Counted from the stretch's first letter, positions 8,856-17,423 are shown. The stretch is DNA of 64,000 nucleotides from Streptomyces sp. NBC_01255 (GCF_036226445.1 NZ_CP108474.1:2542001-2606000), one strand, 5' to 3'. Notes: a model not told the origin generated them from the letters alone. A program made the numbers and translations.

Positions 8856-9995
8856 CTAGCGCAGGCCCGTGGAGCGGGTCAGCGCGGCCTGGATCAGCCG
8901 GTCGACGAGCTCGGGGTAGCTCACGCCGCTCTCCTGCCACATCCGCGGGTACATGGAGATGGGAGTGAAGCCGGGCATCGTGTTGATCTCGTTGATCACG
9001 AACTCGCCGTCCTCGGTGAGGAAGAAGTCGGCGCGGACCAGGCCCTCGCAGGAGACGGCCTCGTAGGCGGCGACGGCCAGGCGCTGGATCTCGGCGGTGG
9101 CCTCGTCACCGATCGGCGCGGGCACGATGCCGGAGGCCGAGTCGATGTACTTGGCCTCGAAGTCGTAGAAGTCGTGGTTCGTGACCGGCGGGATCTCGGC
9201 CGGGACGCTGGCGCGCGGGCCGTCCTCGAACTCCAGGACGCCGCACTCGATCTCGCGGCCGCGCAGGAGCGACTCGACGAGGATTTTGGGGTCGTGGCGG
9301 CGGGCCTCCTCGATGGCCTCGTCCAGGCCCGAGAGGTCGTCGACCTTGGTGATGCCCATGGACGAGCCGCCGCGGGCCGGCTTCACGAAGAGCGGCCAGC
9401 CGTGGTCGGCGGCGAACTCGACGATCTTCTTGCGGGCGGCGGCCGGGTTCTGCTCCCACTCGCGCGGGCGGATGACCTCGTACGGGCCGACGGGCAGTCC
9501 GAAGGAGACGAAGACGCGCTTCATGTACTCCTTGTCCTGGCCGACGGCGGAGGCGAGGACGCCCGCGCCGACGTAGGGGACGCCGGAGAGCTCCAGGAGG
9601 CCCTGGAGGGTGCCGTCCTCGCCGTACGGGCCGTGCAGCATCGGGAAGACCACGTCTACCTCGCCGAGGGCCCGCGGGACGGAGCCGGGCTCGCTGAGGA
9701 CGACCTCGCGGTTCGCGGGGTCGACGGAGAGGACGACACCGCCCTCCGCGGACTCGGCCAGGTCGGCGACGTTCGGCAGGGCGCGGTCGGCGATGGCCAT
9801 GCGCTCGGGGGCGTCGGCGGTGAGCGCCCAGCGCCCGTCCGTCGTGATGCCGATGGGCAGCACGTCGTACTTGTCCCGGTCGATGGCGCTCAGGACGGCG
9901 CCCGCCGTGACGACGGAGATGGCGTGCTCGGAGCTGCGACCGCCGAAGACGACGGCCACGCGCGGCTTGCGGGGGCTCTGGGTGTTCTCGCTCAT
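8856..9995 (-). CDS. ddl: D-alanine--D-alanine ligase
   Basis: ATP-grasp ligase that makes the D-Ala-D-Ala dipeptide for peptidoglycan precursors in the cytoplasm. The 379-residue protein shows RVAVVFGGRSSEH near the N-terminus, FVKPARGGSSMGI (ATP-binding loop), GREIECGVLE, and the C-terminal metal-binding VINEINTMPGFTPISMYP. It is converging on the DUF3515 gene and lies 75 bp downstream of gpsA on the same strand. The sequence looks like an ordinary D-Ala-D-Ala enzyme; nothing in the window suggests a vancomycin-type D-Lac cluster. Confidence 0.96.
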   Translation of the reverse strand: MSENTQSPRKPRVAVVFGGRSSEHAISVVTAGAVLSAIDRDKYDVLPIGITTDGRWALTADAPERMAIADRALPNVADLAESAEGGVVLSVDPANREVVLSEPGSVPRALGEVDVVFPMLHGPYGEDGTLQGLLELSGVPYVGAGVLASAVGQDKEYMKRVFVSFGLPVGPYEVIRPREWEQNPAAARKKIVEFAADHGWPLFVKPARGGSSMGITKVDDLSGLDEAIEEARRHDPKILVESLLRGREIECGVLEFEDGPRASVPAEIPPVTNHDFYDFEAKYIDSASGIVPAPIGDEATAEIQRLAVAAYEAVSCEGLVRADFFLTEDGEFVINEINTMPGFTPISMYPRMWQESGVSYPELVDRLIQAALTRSTGLR

Positions 9996-10070
9996 ATCGC
10001 GATGAGCGTACCTTGCGGCTCCCGAACGGCTGAGCGCCCCGCTCCCCCGCGCGCGTCCGTCACCCGTCCG

Positions 10071-11072
10071 TCAGCGGCGCTCGGACTTCGCGCTGCGGGA
10101 CATCAGCTCCTTGAGGGCGACGACCGGCGGCTTGCCCTCGTGGACGATCGAGACGACGGTCTCGGTGATCGGCATGTCGACGCCGTGGCGGCGGGCCAGA
10201 TCGAGCACGGACTCGCAGGACTTGACGCCCTCGGCGGTCTGCTTGGTGGCCGCGATGGTCTCCTGGAGGGTCATCCCGCGGCCCAGGTTGGTGCCGAAGG
10301 TGTTGTTCCGGGAGAGCGGCGAGGAGCAGGTGGCGACCAGGTCGCCGAGGCCGGCGAGGCCGGAGAAGGTGAGCGGGTCGGCGCCCATGGCGAGGCCGAG
10401 GCGGGTGGTCTCGGCGAGGCCGCGGGTGATGAGCGTGGCCTTCGAGTTGTCGCCGAGTCCCATGCCGTTGGCGATGCCGACGGCGAGCCCGATGACGTTC
10501 TTGACCGCGCCGCCGAGCTCGCAGCCGACGACGTCGGTGTGCGTGTACGGGCGGAAGTACGGGGTCATGCAGGCCGCCTGGAACCGCTGCGCGACCGACT
10601 CGTCGACGCAGGCGACGACGGCGGCGGCGGGCTGCCGGGAGGCGATCTCCAGGGCCAGGTTGGGTCCGGTGAGGACGGCCACGCGGTCGGCGGGCACGTC
10701 CGCGACCTCCATGACGACCTCGCTCATCCGCTCGGCGGTGCCGAGTTCGACGCCCTTCATGAGGGAGACGAGGACGGTGTCGGGGGCGAGCAGCGGCTTC
10801 CAGGCGGCGAGGTTGCCGCGCAGGGTCTGCGAGGGGACGACGAGGACGGTGAAGTCGGCGTCGTGGGCGGCCTCGGCCGGGTCCGCGGTGGCCGTGATCG
10901 CCCTCGGGAGTTCGATGCCGGGAAGGTAGTCGGGGTTGACCCGGGTGGCGTTGATCTCCTTCGCGAGCTCCGCGCGGCGGCCCCAGAGGCTCACCTCGCA
11001 GCCCGCGTCGGCGAGCACCATGGCGAATGCGGTGCCCCAGGATCCGTTGCCGAAGACGGCTGCCTTGGTCAC
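10071..11072 (-). CDS. gpsA: glycerol-3-phosphate dehydrogenase [NAD(P)+]
   Basis: Reduces dihydroxyacetone phosphate to sn-glycerol-3-phosphate, the backbone for phospholipids. The 333-residue protein has the NAD(P)-binding motif FGNGSWGTAFA at ~6-16 and the GpsA motifs LVSLMKGVE, LTGPNLALEI, and GGAVKNVIGLAVGIANGMGLG with the catalytic lysine. The GTG start overlaps the plsC stop by four bases (GTGA), coupling production of glycerol-3-phosphate to the acyltransferase that may use its product. Confidence 0.96.
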   Translation of the reverse strand: MTKAAVFGNGSWGTAFAMVLADAGCEVSLWGRRAELAKEINATRVNPDYLPGIELPRAITATADPAEAAHDADFTVLVVPSQTLRGNLAAWKPLLAPDTVLVSLMKGVELGTAERMSEVVMEVADVPADRVAVLTGPNLALEIASRQPAAAVVACVDESVAQRFQAACMTPYFRPYTHTDVVGCELGGAVKNVIGLAVGIANGMGLGDNSKATLITRGLAETTRLGLAMGADPLTFSGLAGLGDLVATCSSPLSRNNTFGTNLGRGMTLQETIAATKQTAEGVKSCESVLDLARRHGVDMPITETVVSIVHEGKPPVVALKELMSRSAKSERR

Positions 11073-11821
11073 TTGATGCCTCCTTCGGCGGCCTTGCGCC
11101 GCTGTTCGAGGCGGGCCTTGCGGTGGTCGTACGGTTCGTCGGGCGCCTTCTCGCCGCGGACCTCCTCCAGGAGGGCGGTGATGGCGGCCATGATGACCTC
11201 GGTGGCCTCGCGGAGCACCTCGGGCGTCGCCTCCAGGCCGTCGAAACGGGAGAGGTCGACGGGCGGACCGGCCTGCACGGTCAGCGTCTTGCGGGGGAAC
11301 AGGCTGAGCTTCTTGTCCTTGGCGTACGGCGGCATCGCGAGGTTGGCGCCCCACTGGGCCACCGGGATGACCGGGACCTTGGTGAGGAGCGCGACACGGG
11401 CGGCGCCGGTCTTGCCCGCCATGGGCCACATGTCGGGGTCCCGGGTCAGGGTGCCCTCGGGATAGAAGGCGACGCACTCGCCGCGCTCGATCGCGTCGAC
11501 GGCGGCCCGGAAGGCGTCCAGCGCGTTCGTGGTCTCGCGGTAGACGGGGATCTGGCCGGTGTTGCGCAGCATCATGCCGACGAAGGGGCTCTTGAAAAGG
11601 CCCGCCTTGGCGAGAAGGCGCGGGACCCGGCCGGTGTTGTACTGGTAGTGCGCGTACGACAGCGGGTCCAGGTACGAGTTGTGGTTGACCACGGTGATGA
11701 ATCCGCCGTCGGCCGGAATGTGCTCCATACCGCGCCAGTCCCGCTTGAACAGAACCACCAGGGGGGGTTTGGCGATGACCGCCGCGAGGCGGTACCAGAA
11801 GCCGATTCTGCGGCGGGGCAC
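11069..11821 (-). CDS. plsC: 1-acyl-sn-glycerol-3-phosphate acyltransferase (PlsC family)
   Basis: Membrane-associated acyltransferase expected to acylate lysophosphatidic acid to phosphatidic acid. The 250-residue protein has the HX4D acyltransferase motif NHNSYLD, the substrate-binding FYPEGTLTRD (PEGT box) and the conserved VPVIPVAQWG. The GTG at 11821 (VPRRRIGFWYRL) is preferred over an upstream ATG because GAAAGG lies seven bases before it and the family begins near there. It is the first gene of a two-gene unit with gpsA. PlsC is a broad family, so exact acyl-acceptor specificity is not proven. Confidence 0.9.
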   Translation of the reverse strand: MPRRRIGFWYRLAAVIAKPPLVVLFKRDWRGMEHIPADGGFITVVNHNSYLDPLSYAHYQYNTGRVPRLLAKAGLFKSPFVGMMLRNTGQIPVYRETTNALDAFRAAVDAIERGECVAFYPEGTLTRDPDMWPMAGKTGAARVALLTKVPVIPVAQWGANLAMPPYAKDKKLSLFPRKTLTVQAGPPVDLSRFDGLEATPEVLREATEVIMAAITALLEEVRGEKAPDEPYDHRKARLEQRRKAAEGGIK

Positions 11822-11947
11822 TCGGACACCTTTCTCCGGGACTGGCTGGCAGGGGGTCAAGTGTCGCCCCATGCTCCTGGTCTGTCGAGGACACGGTACG
11901 CCCCGGGGCCTCCGCCGGACCGCGCGGGCGGGACAGAATGGGCCCCG

Positions 11948-12595
11948 ATGAACAGTGACGCGGACGACGACTGGTGCCTCGTCTTACCCCTGAAACCCCT
12001 TGCCCTGGCGAAGAGCAGACTGGCCGCGGCGACGGGAGCCCTACTGCGCCCCCGGCTCGCCCTGGCGTTCGCCCAGGACACGGTGGGGGCGGCGCTGAAC
12101 TGCGCGCGCGTACGGGATGTGGTGGTCGTCACGGACGATCCGACGGCCGGGACCGCCCTCGCGGCCCTGGGGGCGCGGATCGTGCCGGACCTTCCGGCGG
12201 CGGGGCTCAACGCGGCGCTGGAGCACGGGGTCGGCGCGATACGGGAGCGGCGGCCGCACGCGCGGGTGGCGGCGCTCAACGCCGATCTGCCGGCGCTGCG
12301 GACCGCGGAGCTGGCCCGGGTCCTGGACACCGCCCGAAAATTTCCGAGGGCATTTCTCGCGGATGCCGCCGAAATAGGTACGACATTCCTCTCGGCGGGT
12401 CCGGGGGTGGAATTGGAACCGGCATTCGGGGGCGCGTCGAGGCTGCGCCATTTGTCGTCGGGTGCGGTGGAAATCCGGCTGACCGGGGTGGATTCCGTAC
12501 GCCGGGACGTGGACACCGGCGAGGATCTGGCGGAGGCCCGGGCGCTGGGGCTCGGCCCGCGGACGGCCGCCCAGTGGCTGCCGGCGGCCGGATAG
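11948..12595 (+). CDS. cofC: phospholactate/phosphoenolpyruvate guanylyltransferase (F420 biosynthesis)
   Basis: Transfers GMP to 2-phospholactate or phosphoenolpyruvate to start coenzyme F420 side-chain assembly. The 215-residue protein starts WCLVLPLKPLALAKSRLAAA, a nucleotidyltransferase loop with the conserved KPL..AKSRL residues, and contains VVVVTDDP, NADLPAL and a C-terminal RDVDTGEDLAEA. Codon 13 (11984-11986) is TTA, the rare leucine codon read by the bldA tRNA, so translation may depend on development. No good ribosome-binding site precedes the ATG, so the mRNA may be leaderless or weakly translated. It is divergent from plsC. Confidence 0.87.
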   Translation: MNSDADDDWCLVLPLKPLALAKSRLAAATGALLRPRLALAFAQDTVGAALNCARVRDVVVVTDDPTAGTALAALGARIVPDLPAAGLNAALEHGVGAIRERRPHARVAALNADLPALRTAELARVLDTARKFPRAFLADAAEIGTTFLSAGPGVELEPAFGGASRLRHLSSGAVEIRLTGVDSVRRDVDTGEDLAEARALGLGPRTAAQWLPAAG

Positions 12596-12605
12596 GCTGC
12601 GGTCC

Positions 12606-12815
12606 ATGCAGGCGACCGCGTACACGTACGACTCCGAGACCCGCAGCGGAAGTGTGCTGCTCGACGACGGCACCCCGGTGGACTTCGGGGCGGAGGCCTT
12701 CGACGCGGGCGGGCTGCGGCTGCTCCGGCCGGGGCAGCGGGTGCGGATCGAGGCGGAGCCGGGGACGTCCGGGGCCGGCCTGCGGATCACCCTGGTGACG
12801 CTCCAGACGTTCTGA
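12606..12815 (+). CDS. small cold-shock-domain-like protein
   Basis: A 69-residue protein with the pattern AYTYDSETRSGSVLLDDGTPVDFGAEAF ... LRPGQRVRIEAE, resembling an OB-fold cold-shock domain (GxVxxDDGxxVxF...GQRV), but without the aromatic KGFGFI RNP1 motif of classical CspA. It starts 10 bp after cofC, so it is likely in the same transcript. Function is unknown, and nucleic-acid binding is only a structural guess. Confidence 0.75.
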   Translation: MQATAYTYDSETRSGSVLLDDGTPVDFGAEAFDAGGLRLLRPGQRVRIEAEPGTSGAGLRITLVTLQTF

Positions 12816-12835
12816 CCTTCCACACGGACGCGCCG

Positions 12836-12868
12836 CGGGCCGGGCTCCTGGATGGGGAGCCCGGCCCG
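12836..12868. terminator. bidirectional terminator between cofC unit and hupS
   Basis: CGGGCCGGGCTCC (12836-12848) pairs perfectly with GGAGCCCGGCCCG (12856-12868) over a 7-nt loop. It lies between the converging 12606-12815 gene and hupS and can serve both. Confidence 0.85.
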
Positions 12869-12887
12869 GCGGGTGGTACCGCTCGTC

Positions 12888-13595
12888 CTACTTCTTGGCG
12901 GCAGCCTTCTTGGCGGTCGTCTTGCGCGCCGTGGTCTTCTTCGCGGGCGCCTTCGTCGCCGTGGCCTTCTTCGCGGCCGGCGCGGTCTTCTTGGCCGTGG
13001 CCTTGACGGCCTTCTTCGCCGCGGCCGTGGTGGTCTTCTTCGCGGCGGCGGTCGTGGTCTTCTTCGCCGCCGTCGAGGCCTTCTTCGCCGCAGCGGTCGT
13101 CTTCTTCGCCGCCGCGGTGGTGGTCTTCTTGGCCGGGGTCGCCTTCTTCGCGGCGGCCGTCGTGGCCTTCTTCGCCGGGGCCGCCTTCTTCGCGGCGGCC
13201 TTCTTGGCGGTGGTGGCCTTCTTCGCCGCGGCCTTCTTCACGGTCGCGGCGGCGGCACCACCGGTGAGGCTGCCCTTGGGGGCCTTCTTGACGGAGACCT
13301 CGCCACCCTTGGGGAGCTTCTTCGAGCCGCTGACCAGGTCCTTGAAGCCCTGACCCGCACGGAAGCGCGGAACCGAGGTCTTCTTGACCCGGACGCGCTC
13401 GCCCGTCTGCGGGTTGCGGGCGTAGCGGGCCGGACGGTCGACCTTCTCGAACGAGCCGAAGCCCGTGACCGAGACCCGGTCGCCCGCGACCACGGCACGC
13501 ACGATGGCGTCGAGCACGTGGTCGACGGCTTCGGCGGCCTGCTGGCGACCGCCCATCTTGTCGGCAATCGCTTCTACGAGCTGCGCCTTGTTCAC
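12888..13595 (-). CDS. hupS: HU-family nucleoid protein with lysine-rich tail
   Basis: A 235-residue histone-like protein. Residues 1-~94 are a complete HU domain (MNKAQLVEAIADKMGG, VSVTGFGSFEKVDRPARYARNPQTGERV). The rest is a long lysine/alanine tail made of repeated KKA, KKTT and AAAKK units, similar to the C-terminus of linker histone. This two-part form is the HupS type of Streptomyces, which from published work compacts DNA during sporulation. The tail is encoded by degenerate GCC/AAG repeats, so its length may vary between strains. Confidence 0.94.
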   Translation of the reverse strand: MNKAQLVEAIADKMGGRQQAAEAVDHVLDAIVRAVVAGDRVSVTGFGSFEKVDRPARYARNPQTGERVRVKKTSVPRFRAGQGFKDLVSGSKKLPKGGEVSVKKAPKGSLTGGAAAATVKKAAAKKATTAKKAAAKKAAPAKKATTAAAKKATPAKKTTTAAAKKTTAAAKKASTAAKKTTTAAAKKTTTAAAKKAVKATAKKTAPAAKKATATKAPAKKTTARKTTAKKAAAKK

Positions 13596-13647
13596 GTCTT
13601 CCCCTTCGGAGACATTGCCAGAACGAAAGTGTTCAAGCTTTTTCGCA

Positions 13648-13676
13648 CGTTAGGCATGTATATACCGCAAATCAAA
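13648..13676 (-). promoter_or_regulatory. probable hupS promoter
   Basis: On the minus strand TTGATT (13671-13676) and TAACGT (13648-13653) are separated by exactly 17 bases, about 50 bp upstream of the hupS start. The region is unusually AT-rich for this genome. Confidence 0.5.
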
Positions 13677-13738
13677 CACGAAACGGGCTAATCACCCTAG
13701 TGCCGCAACGCAAAAGACCCGTCGCGGAGTTCCTGGTG

Positions 13739-13966
13739 TCAGTCGTCCTCTGGGAATCGGCCCTCGTCGAGGTCCTTCATCAACCGGTCCAGACGCGTTG
13801 CCGCGTCCTTGAGATCGTGCTTCGCCGCGGCCGTCACGACCAGCAGCTTCCGGGACAGCGCCATCCTTACGCCCTCCGGGACTTGCAGTGAGCGCACTCT
13901 TGTGTGCGCTTCCTTCAATCGGGCGGCGACTGACTCGTAGAGCTCGAGTTGGCTGTCGCGTTCCAT
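13739..13966 (-). CDS. small conserved hypothetical protein
   Basis: A 75-residue, charged, helical protein (MERDSQLELYESVAARLKEAHTRVRSLQVPEGVRMALSRKLL ... RLDRLMKDLDEGRFPEDD). The heptad-like spacing of leucines suggests a short helical bundle. No domain is recognised. The ATG at 13966 is chosen because the upstream in-frame extension is rich in R/C/H and unlike a protein start. It lies between leuD and hupS on the same strand, an arrangement I recall from other Streptomyces, which supports it as real. Confidence 0.7.
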   Translation of the reverse strand: MERDSQLELYESVAARLKEAHTRVRSLQVPEGVRMALSRKLLVVTAAAKHDLKDAATRLDRLMKDLDEGRFPEDD

Positions 13967-14019
13967 GCACCGATTGTGCCATCTAGGGCGAGTTGTCGCC
14001 CGACAGGGTCCCAACAAGC

Positions 14020-14055
14020 GACTGCGCCCCCCACCAGGCGGTGGGGGGCGCAGTC
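14020..14055. terminator. leuCD terminator
   Basis: GACTGCGCCCCCCACC (14020-14035) pairs perfectly with GGTGGGGGGCGCAGTC (14040-14055) over an AGGC loop, 15 bases beyond the leuD stop. Confidence 0.9.
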
Positions 14056-14070
14056 TTGGAAAAGCGCTGC

Positions 14071-14664
14071 TCAGACCGTAATTGTACGGGGCTTATGGGC
14101 CGGTCGTGCCGCCTCGTAGGCCGCGATGTCGGCTTCGTTCTGAAGGGTGAGGCTGATGTCGTCGAGTCCGTTCAGCAGACGCCAGCGGGCGTTCTCGTCG
14201 AGCTCGAAGTCCGCGTCGATCCCGGCGGCCAGGACCTTGCGCTGCTCCAGGTCGACCGTGATCTCGGCGGTCGGGTCGGCCTCGGTCAGCTCCCAGAGGG
14301 CGTCCACCGTCTCCTGCGGCAGGACGACGGTGAGCAGGCCGTTCTTCAGCGAGTTGCCTCGGAAGATGTCGGCGAAGCGGGCGGAGATGACCGTCTGGAA
14401 GCCGTAGTTCTGGAGCGCCCAGACGGCGTGCTCACGGGAGGAGCCGGTGCCGAAGTCGGGGCCGGCGACCAGGACGGAGGCGCCCTGCCGCTCGGGGCGG
14501 TTGAGGATGAACTCGGAGTCCTTGCGCCAGGCCTCGAAGAGGCCGTCCTCGAAGCCGTCGCGGGTGACCTTCTTGAGCCAGTGCGCCGGGATGATCTGGT
14601 CGGTGTCGACGTTGCTGCGGCGCAGCGGGACGGCCCGGCCGGTGTGCGTGGTGAAAGCTTCCAT
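14071..14664 (-). CDS. leuD: 3-isopropylmalate dehydratase small subunit
   Basis: Small swivel-domain subunit of isopropylmalate isomerase, which converts 2- to 3-isopropylmalate in leucine synthesis. The 197-residue protein contains the hallmark [21 protein letters not shown] and the N-terminal [24 protein letters not shown]. It follows leuC after a 6-bp gap, forming a leuCD operon. Confidence 0.97.
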   Translation of the reverse strand: MEAFTTHTGRAVPLRRSNVDTDQIIPAHWLKKVTRDGFEDGLFEAWRKDSEFILNRPERQGASVLVAGPDFGTGSSREHAVWALQNYGFQTVISARFADIFRGNSLKNGLLTVVLPQETVDALWELTEADPTAEITVDLEQRKVLAAGIDADFELDENARWRLLNGLDDISLTLQNEADIAAYEAARPAHKPRTITV

Positions 14665-14670
14665 GGTTCC

Positions 14671-16095
14671 TCAGACCCCCGCGGTGGTGGTGGCGTCGGA
14701 CAGATCGGCCGGGGAGGCCAGGTGGCCCAGGACGGCTGTGGCGGCGGCGACCTGGGGCGAGACCAGGTGGGTCCGGCCGCCCTTGCCCTGCCGGCCCTCG
14801 AAGTTGCGGTTGGAGGTGGACGCGGAGCGCTCACCGGGGGCCAGTTGGTCGGGGTTCATGCCCAGACACATCGAGCAGCCCGCGTGCCGCCATTCGGCGC
14901 CGGCCTCCTTGAAGACCTTGTCCAGGCCCTCCTCCACGGCCTGCAGGGCGACCCGGACGGAGCCGGGGACGACCAGCATGCGGACACCGTCGGCGACCTG
15001 GCGGCCCTGGAGCAGTCCGGCGGCGTTGCGCAGGTCCTCGATGCGGCCATTGGTGCAGGAGCCTACGAAGACGGTGTCGACCTTGATGTCGCGCAGCGGC
15101 TGCCCGGCGGTCAACCCCATGTACTCCAGGGCCTTTTCGGCGGCGAGGCGCTCCGAAGCGTCTTCGTACGAAGCCGGGTCGGGGACGTTCGCCGAAAGCG
15201 GCGCACCCTGGCCCGGGTTGGTGCCCCAGGTGACGAACGGCGCCAGCGAGGCGGCGTCGATGACGACCTCGGCGTCGAAGACGGCGTCCTCGTCGGACTT
15301 CAGCGTCTTCCAGTACGCGACGGCGGCGTCCCAGTCCTCGCCCTCGGGGGCGTGGGCACGGCCCTCCAGGTAGGCGAAGGTGGTCTCGTCGGGGGCGATC
15401 ATGCCCGCGCGGGCGCCGGCCTCGATCGACATGTTGCAGATGGTCATCCGGGCCTCCATCGAGAGCTTCTCGATGGCGGAGCCGCGGTACTCCAGGATGT
15501 AGCCCTGGCCGCCGCCGGTGCCGATCTTCGCGATGATCGCGAGGATCAGGTCCTTGGCGGTGACGTCCTCGGGCAGTTCGCCGTCGATCGTGATGGCCAT
15601 GGTCTTCGGGCGGGCCAGCGGCAGCGTCTGGGTGGCGAGCACGTGCTCGACCTGGCTGGTGCCGATGCCGAACGCCAGCGCGCCGAAGGCGCCGTGCGTG
15701 GAGGTGTGCGAGTCGCCGCAGACCACGGTCGTGCCCGGCTGGGTCAGGCCCAGCTGCGGTCCGACGACGTGGACGACGCCCTGCTCGACGTCGCCCAGCG
15801 GGTGCAGCCGGACGCCGAACTCGGCGCAGTTCTTCCGCAGGGTCTCCAGCTGGGCGCGGGAGACGGGGTCCGCGATGGGCTTGTCGATGTCGAGGGTCGG
15901 GGTGTTGTGGTCCTCGGTGGCGATGGTGAGGTCGAGGCGCCGCACCTGCCGGCCGTTCTGGCGGAGGCCGTCGAAGGCCTGCGGGCTGGTCACCTCGTGC
16001 AGCAGGTGCAGATCGATGAAGAGGAGGTCGGGCTCGCCCTCGGCGCGCCGGACGACATGGTCGTCCCAGACCTTCTCCGCGAGTGTCCTACCCAT
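14671..16095 (-). CDS. leuC: 3-isopropylmalate dehydratase large subunit
   Basis: Aconitase-family large subunit carrying the [4Fe-4S] cluster. The 474-residue protein has the cluster cysteines in VGSCTNGR (~345-351) and [10 protein letters not shown] (~404-413), plus the [14 protein letters not shown] motif. GGAGGG lies before the ATG. It is transcribed divergently from ndgR, whose product is known in Streptomyces to control leucine genes; the 140-bp shared gap contains an operator-like palindrome. No leucine-rich leader peptide is evident. Confidence 0.97.
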   Translation of the reverse strand: MGRTLAEKVWDDHVVRRAEGEPDLLFIDLHLLHEVTSPQAFDGLRQNGRQVRRLDLTIATEDHNTPTLDIDKPIADPVSRAQLETLRKNCAEFGVRLHPLGDVEQGVVHVVGPQLGLTQPGTTVVCGDSHTSTHGAFGALAFGIGTSQVEHVLATQTLPLARPKTMAITIDGELPEDVTAKDLILAIIAKIGTGGGQGYILEYRGSAIEKLSMEARMTICNMSIEAGARAGMIAPDETTFAYLEGRAHAPEGEDWDAAVAYWKTLKSDEDAVFDAEVVIDAASLAPFVTWGTNPGQGAPLSANVPDPASYEDASERLAAEKALEYMGLTAGQPLRDIKVDTVFVGSCTNGRIEDLRNAAGLLQGRQVADGVRMLVVPGSVRVALQAVEEGLDKVFKEAGAEWRHAGCSMCLGMNPDQLAPGERSASTSNRNFEGRQGKGGRTHLVSPQVAAATAVLGHLASPADLSDATTTAGV

Positions 16096-16200
16096 CGCTT
16101 TCCCTCCGGCCGACGTCTACGCCGACACAACTAGAGACCCGTTTCGCGGGCCGTTGTGCGGCCGCATCACCAGAGTGCCAAGGTCCTCGGAAAATTGAAC

Positions 16201-16230
16201 TTGCGTTTCACAGAGTGAGACGCGAATATC
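16201..16230 (+). promoter_or_regulatory. ndgR promoter with overlapping palindrome
   Basis: TTGCGT (16201-16206) and AATATC (16225-16230) are 18 bases apart. The predicted start point falls at or next to the ndgR ATG at 16236, implying a leaderless mRNA. An imperfect inverted repeat, GCGTTTCAC-AGA-GTGAGACGC (16203-16223, 8 of 9 pairs), covers the -35 and spacer and is a good candidate for NdgR binding to its own promoter and that of leuC. Confidence 0.5.
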
Positions 16231-16235
16231 GTTGC

Positions 16236-16952
16236 ATGGACAACTCTAGCGGCGTAGGCGTTCTCGACAAGGCAGCCCTTGTCCTGAGCGCCCTGGAGTC
16301 CGGTCCGGCCACCCTCGCAGGACTGGTCGCGGCGACGGGACTCGCACGACCCACGGCACATCGTCTCGCCGTGGCACTGGAACACCACCGGATGGTGGCG
16401 CGTGACATGCAGGGCCGGTTCATCCTCGGACCGCGCCTCTCGGAGCTCGCGGCCGCGGCCGGCGAGGACCGCCTGCTCGCGACCGCCGGCCCCGTGCTGA
16501 CGCATCTGCGCGACGTCACCGGCGAGAGCGCGCAGCTCTACCGGCGCCAGGGCGACATGCGCATCTGCGTGGCGGCGGCCGAGCGGCTCTCGGGCCTGCG
16601 GGACACCGTCCCGGTCGGCTCGACGCTGACGATGAAGGCCGGGTCCTCGGCGCAGATCCTGATGGCCTGGGAGGAGCCCGAGCGGCTGCACCGCGGCCTC
16701 CAGGGCGCCCGCTTCACCGCGACGGCCCTGTCGGGCGTACGGCGCCGCGGCTGGGCCCAGTCGATCGGTGAGCGGGAGCCGGGCGTCGCGTCCGTCTCCG
16801 CGCCCGTACGCGGCCCTTCGAACCGCGTCGTGGCCGCCGTGTCGGTCTCGGGTCCGATCGAGCGTCTGACGCGCCACCCGGGCCGTATGCACGCCCAGGC
16901 GGTCATCGACGCCGCCGCCCGTCTCTCCGAGGCGCTCCGCCGCAACGGCTGA
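16236..16952 (+). CDS. ndgR: IclR-family regulator of amino-acid metabolism
   Basis: A 238-residue DNA-binding regulator. Residues ~10-65 form the winged helix-turn-helix (VLDKAALVLSALESGPATLAGLVAATGLARPTAHRLAVAL) and the rest is the IclR effector domain (AQLYRRQGDMRICVAAAERLSGLRDTVPVGSTLTMKAGSSAQILMAW). Position beside leuCD and the length match NdgR of S. coelicolor, reported to regulate leucine and other amino-acid and sulfur genes. The start has no ribosome-binding site but fits a leaderless transcript. Confidence 0.92.
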   Translation: MDNSSGVGVLDKAALVLSALESGPATLAGLVAATGLARPTAHRLAVALEHHRMVARDMQGRFILGPRLSELAAAAGEDRLLATAGPVLTHLRDVTGESAQLYRRQGDMRICVAAAERLSGLRDTVPVGSTLTMKAGSSAQILMAWEEPERLHRGLQGARFTATALSGVRRRGWAQSIGEREPGVASVSAPVRGPSNRVVAAVSVSGPIERLTRHPGRMHAQAVIDAAARLSEALRRNG

Positions 16953-17001
16953 CGCCTCCGTTCCTCCTGGCAGCCTTCTCCTGCCGACCCGTCCGAATCC
17001 T

Positions 17002-17035
17002 CGGCCCACCGCTTCAACGCCGCAGCGGTGGGCCG
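17002..17035 (+). terminator. ndgR terminator
   Basis: CGGCCCACCGCT (17002-17013) and AGCGGTGGGCCG (17024-17035) form a perfect 12-bp stem, 50 bases past the ndgR stop. Confidence 0.85.
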
Positions 17036-17082
17036 GAGTTGTACCTGCTTCTCCTGCGTGACAGCCGCGCACGAACAGCGAA

Positions 17083-17110
17083 GAAGCCCTCCCCCGAAGG
17101 GAAGGGCTTC
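17083..17110 (-). terminator. terminator of the tRNA array
   Basis: GAAGCCCT (17083-17090) and AGGGCTTC at the other end (to 17110) form a stem with one bulge, ten bases beyond the 3' end of the last tRNA-Glu. It could also act as a second stop for ndgR. Confidence 0.65.
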
Positions 17111-17119
17111 CTCGTTCTG

Positions 17120-17192
17120 TACCCCCGACCGGATTCGAACCGGCGCTACCGCCTTGAGAGGGCGGCGTGCTAGGCCGCTACACAACGGGGGC
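17120..17192 (-). tRNA. tRNA-Glu (anticodon CUC)
   Basis: A 73-nt cloverleaf on the minus strand. The acceptor arm GCCCCCG pairs with CGGGGGT, the anticodon loop is CCTCTCA with CTC at 34-36, and the T-arm has GGTTCGAATCC. The discriminator is A and CCA is not encoded. Identical in sequence to two further copies at 17320 and 17477. Confidence 0.95.
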
Positions 17193-17233
17193 CTTTGCGG
17201 ATCAGATCCGCGGGTGCAGATGAGCTCTGCGAG

Positions 17234-17305
17234 CTGGCCTACCTGGACTCGAACCAAGAATGACGGTACCAGAAACCGTAGTGTTGCCAATTACACCATA
17301 GGCCA
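17234..17305 (-). tRNA. tRNA-Gln (anticodon CUG)
   Basis: A 72-nt cloverleaf on the minus strand with acceptor TGGCCTA/TAGGCCA and discriminator G. The anticodon stem ACGGT/ACCGT encloses loop TTCTGGT, giving CTG. The T-arm has GGTTCGAGTCC. In actinobacteria without GlnRS this tRNA is charged by GluRS and amidated. Confidence 0.95.
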
Positions 17306-17319
17306 TGGTGGTTACACCG

Positions 17320-17392
17320 TACCCCCGACCGGATTCGAACCGGCGCTACCGCCTTGAGAGGGCGGCGTGCTAGGCCGCTACACAACGGGGGC
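17320..17392 (-). tRNA. tRNA-Glu (anticodon CUC), second copy
   Basis: Same 73-nt sequence as the copy at 17120-17192, 14 bp from the neighbouring tRNA-Gln. Confidence 0.95.
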
Positions 17393-17403
17393 CCTAGCGA
17401 TCC

Positions 17404-17423
17404 CACCCGGCATGAGCCGGGTG
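17404..17423 (-). other. hairpin between tRNA-Glu copies
   Basis: CACCCGGC (17404-17411) and GCCGGGTG (17416-17423) form a perfect 8-bp stem with an ATGA loop in the 84-bp spacer. It could be a processing site or weak terminator dividing the array into two units. Confidence 0.5.

Noticed and set aside
12900-13260. Repeat array (possible CRISPR or satellite)
   Set aside because: The periodic sequence encodes the Lys/Ala tail of HupS in frame; the units are degenerate and without spacers.
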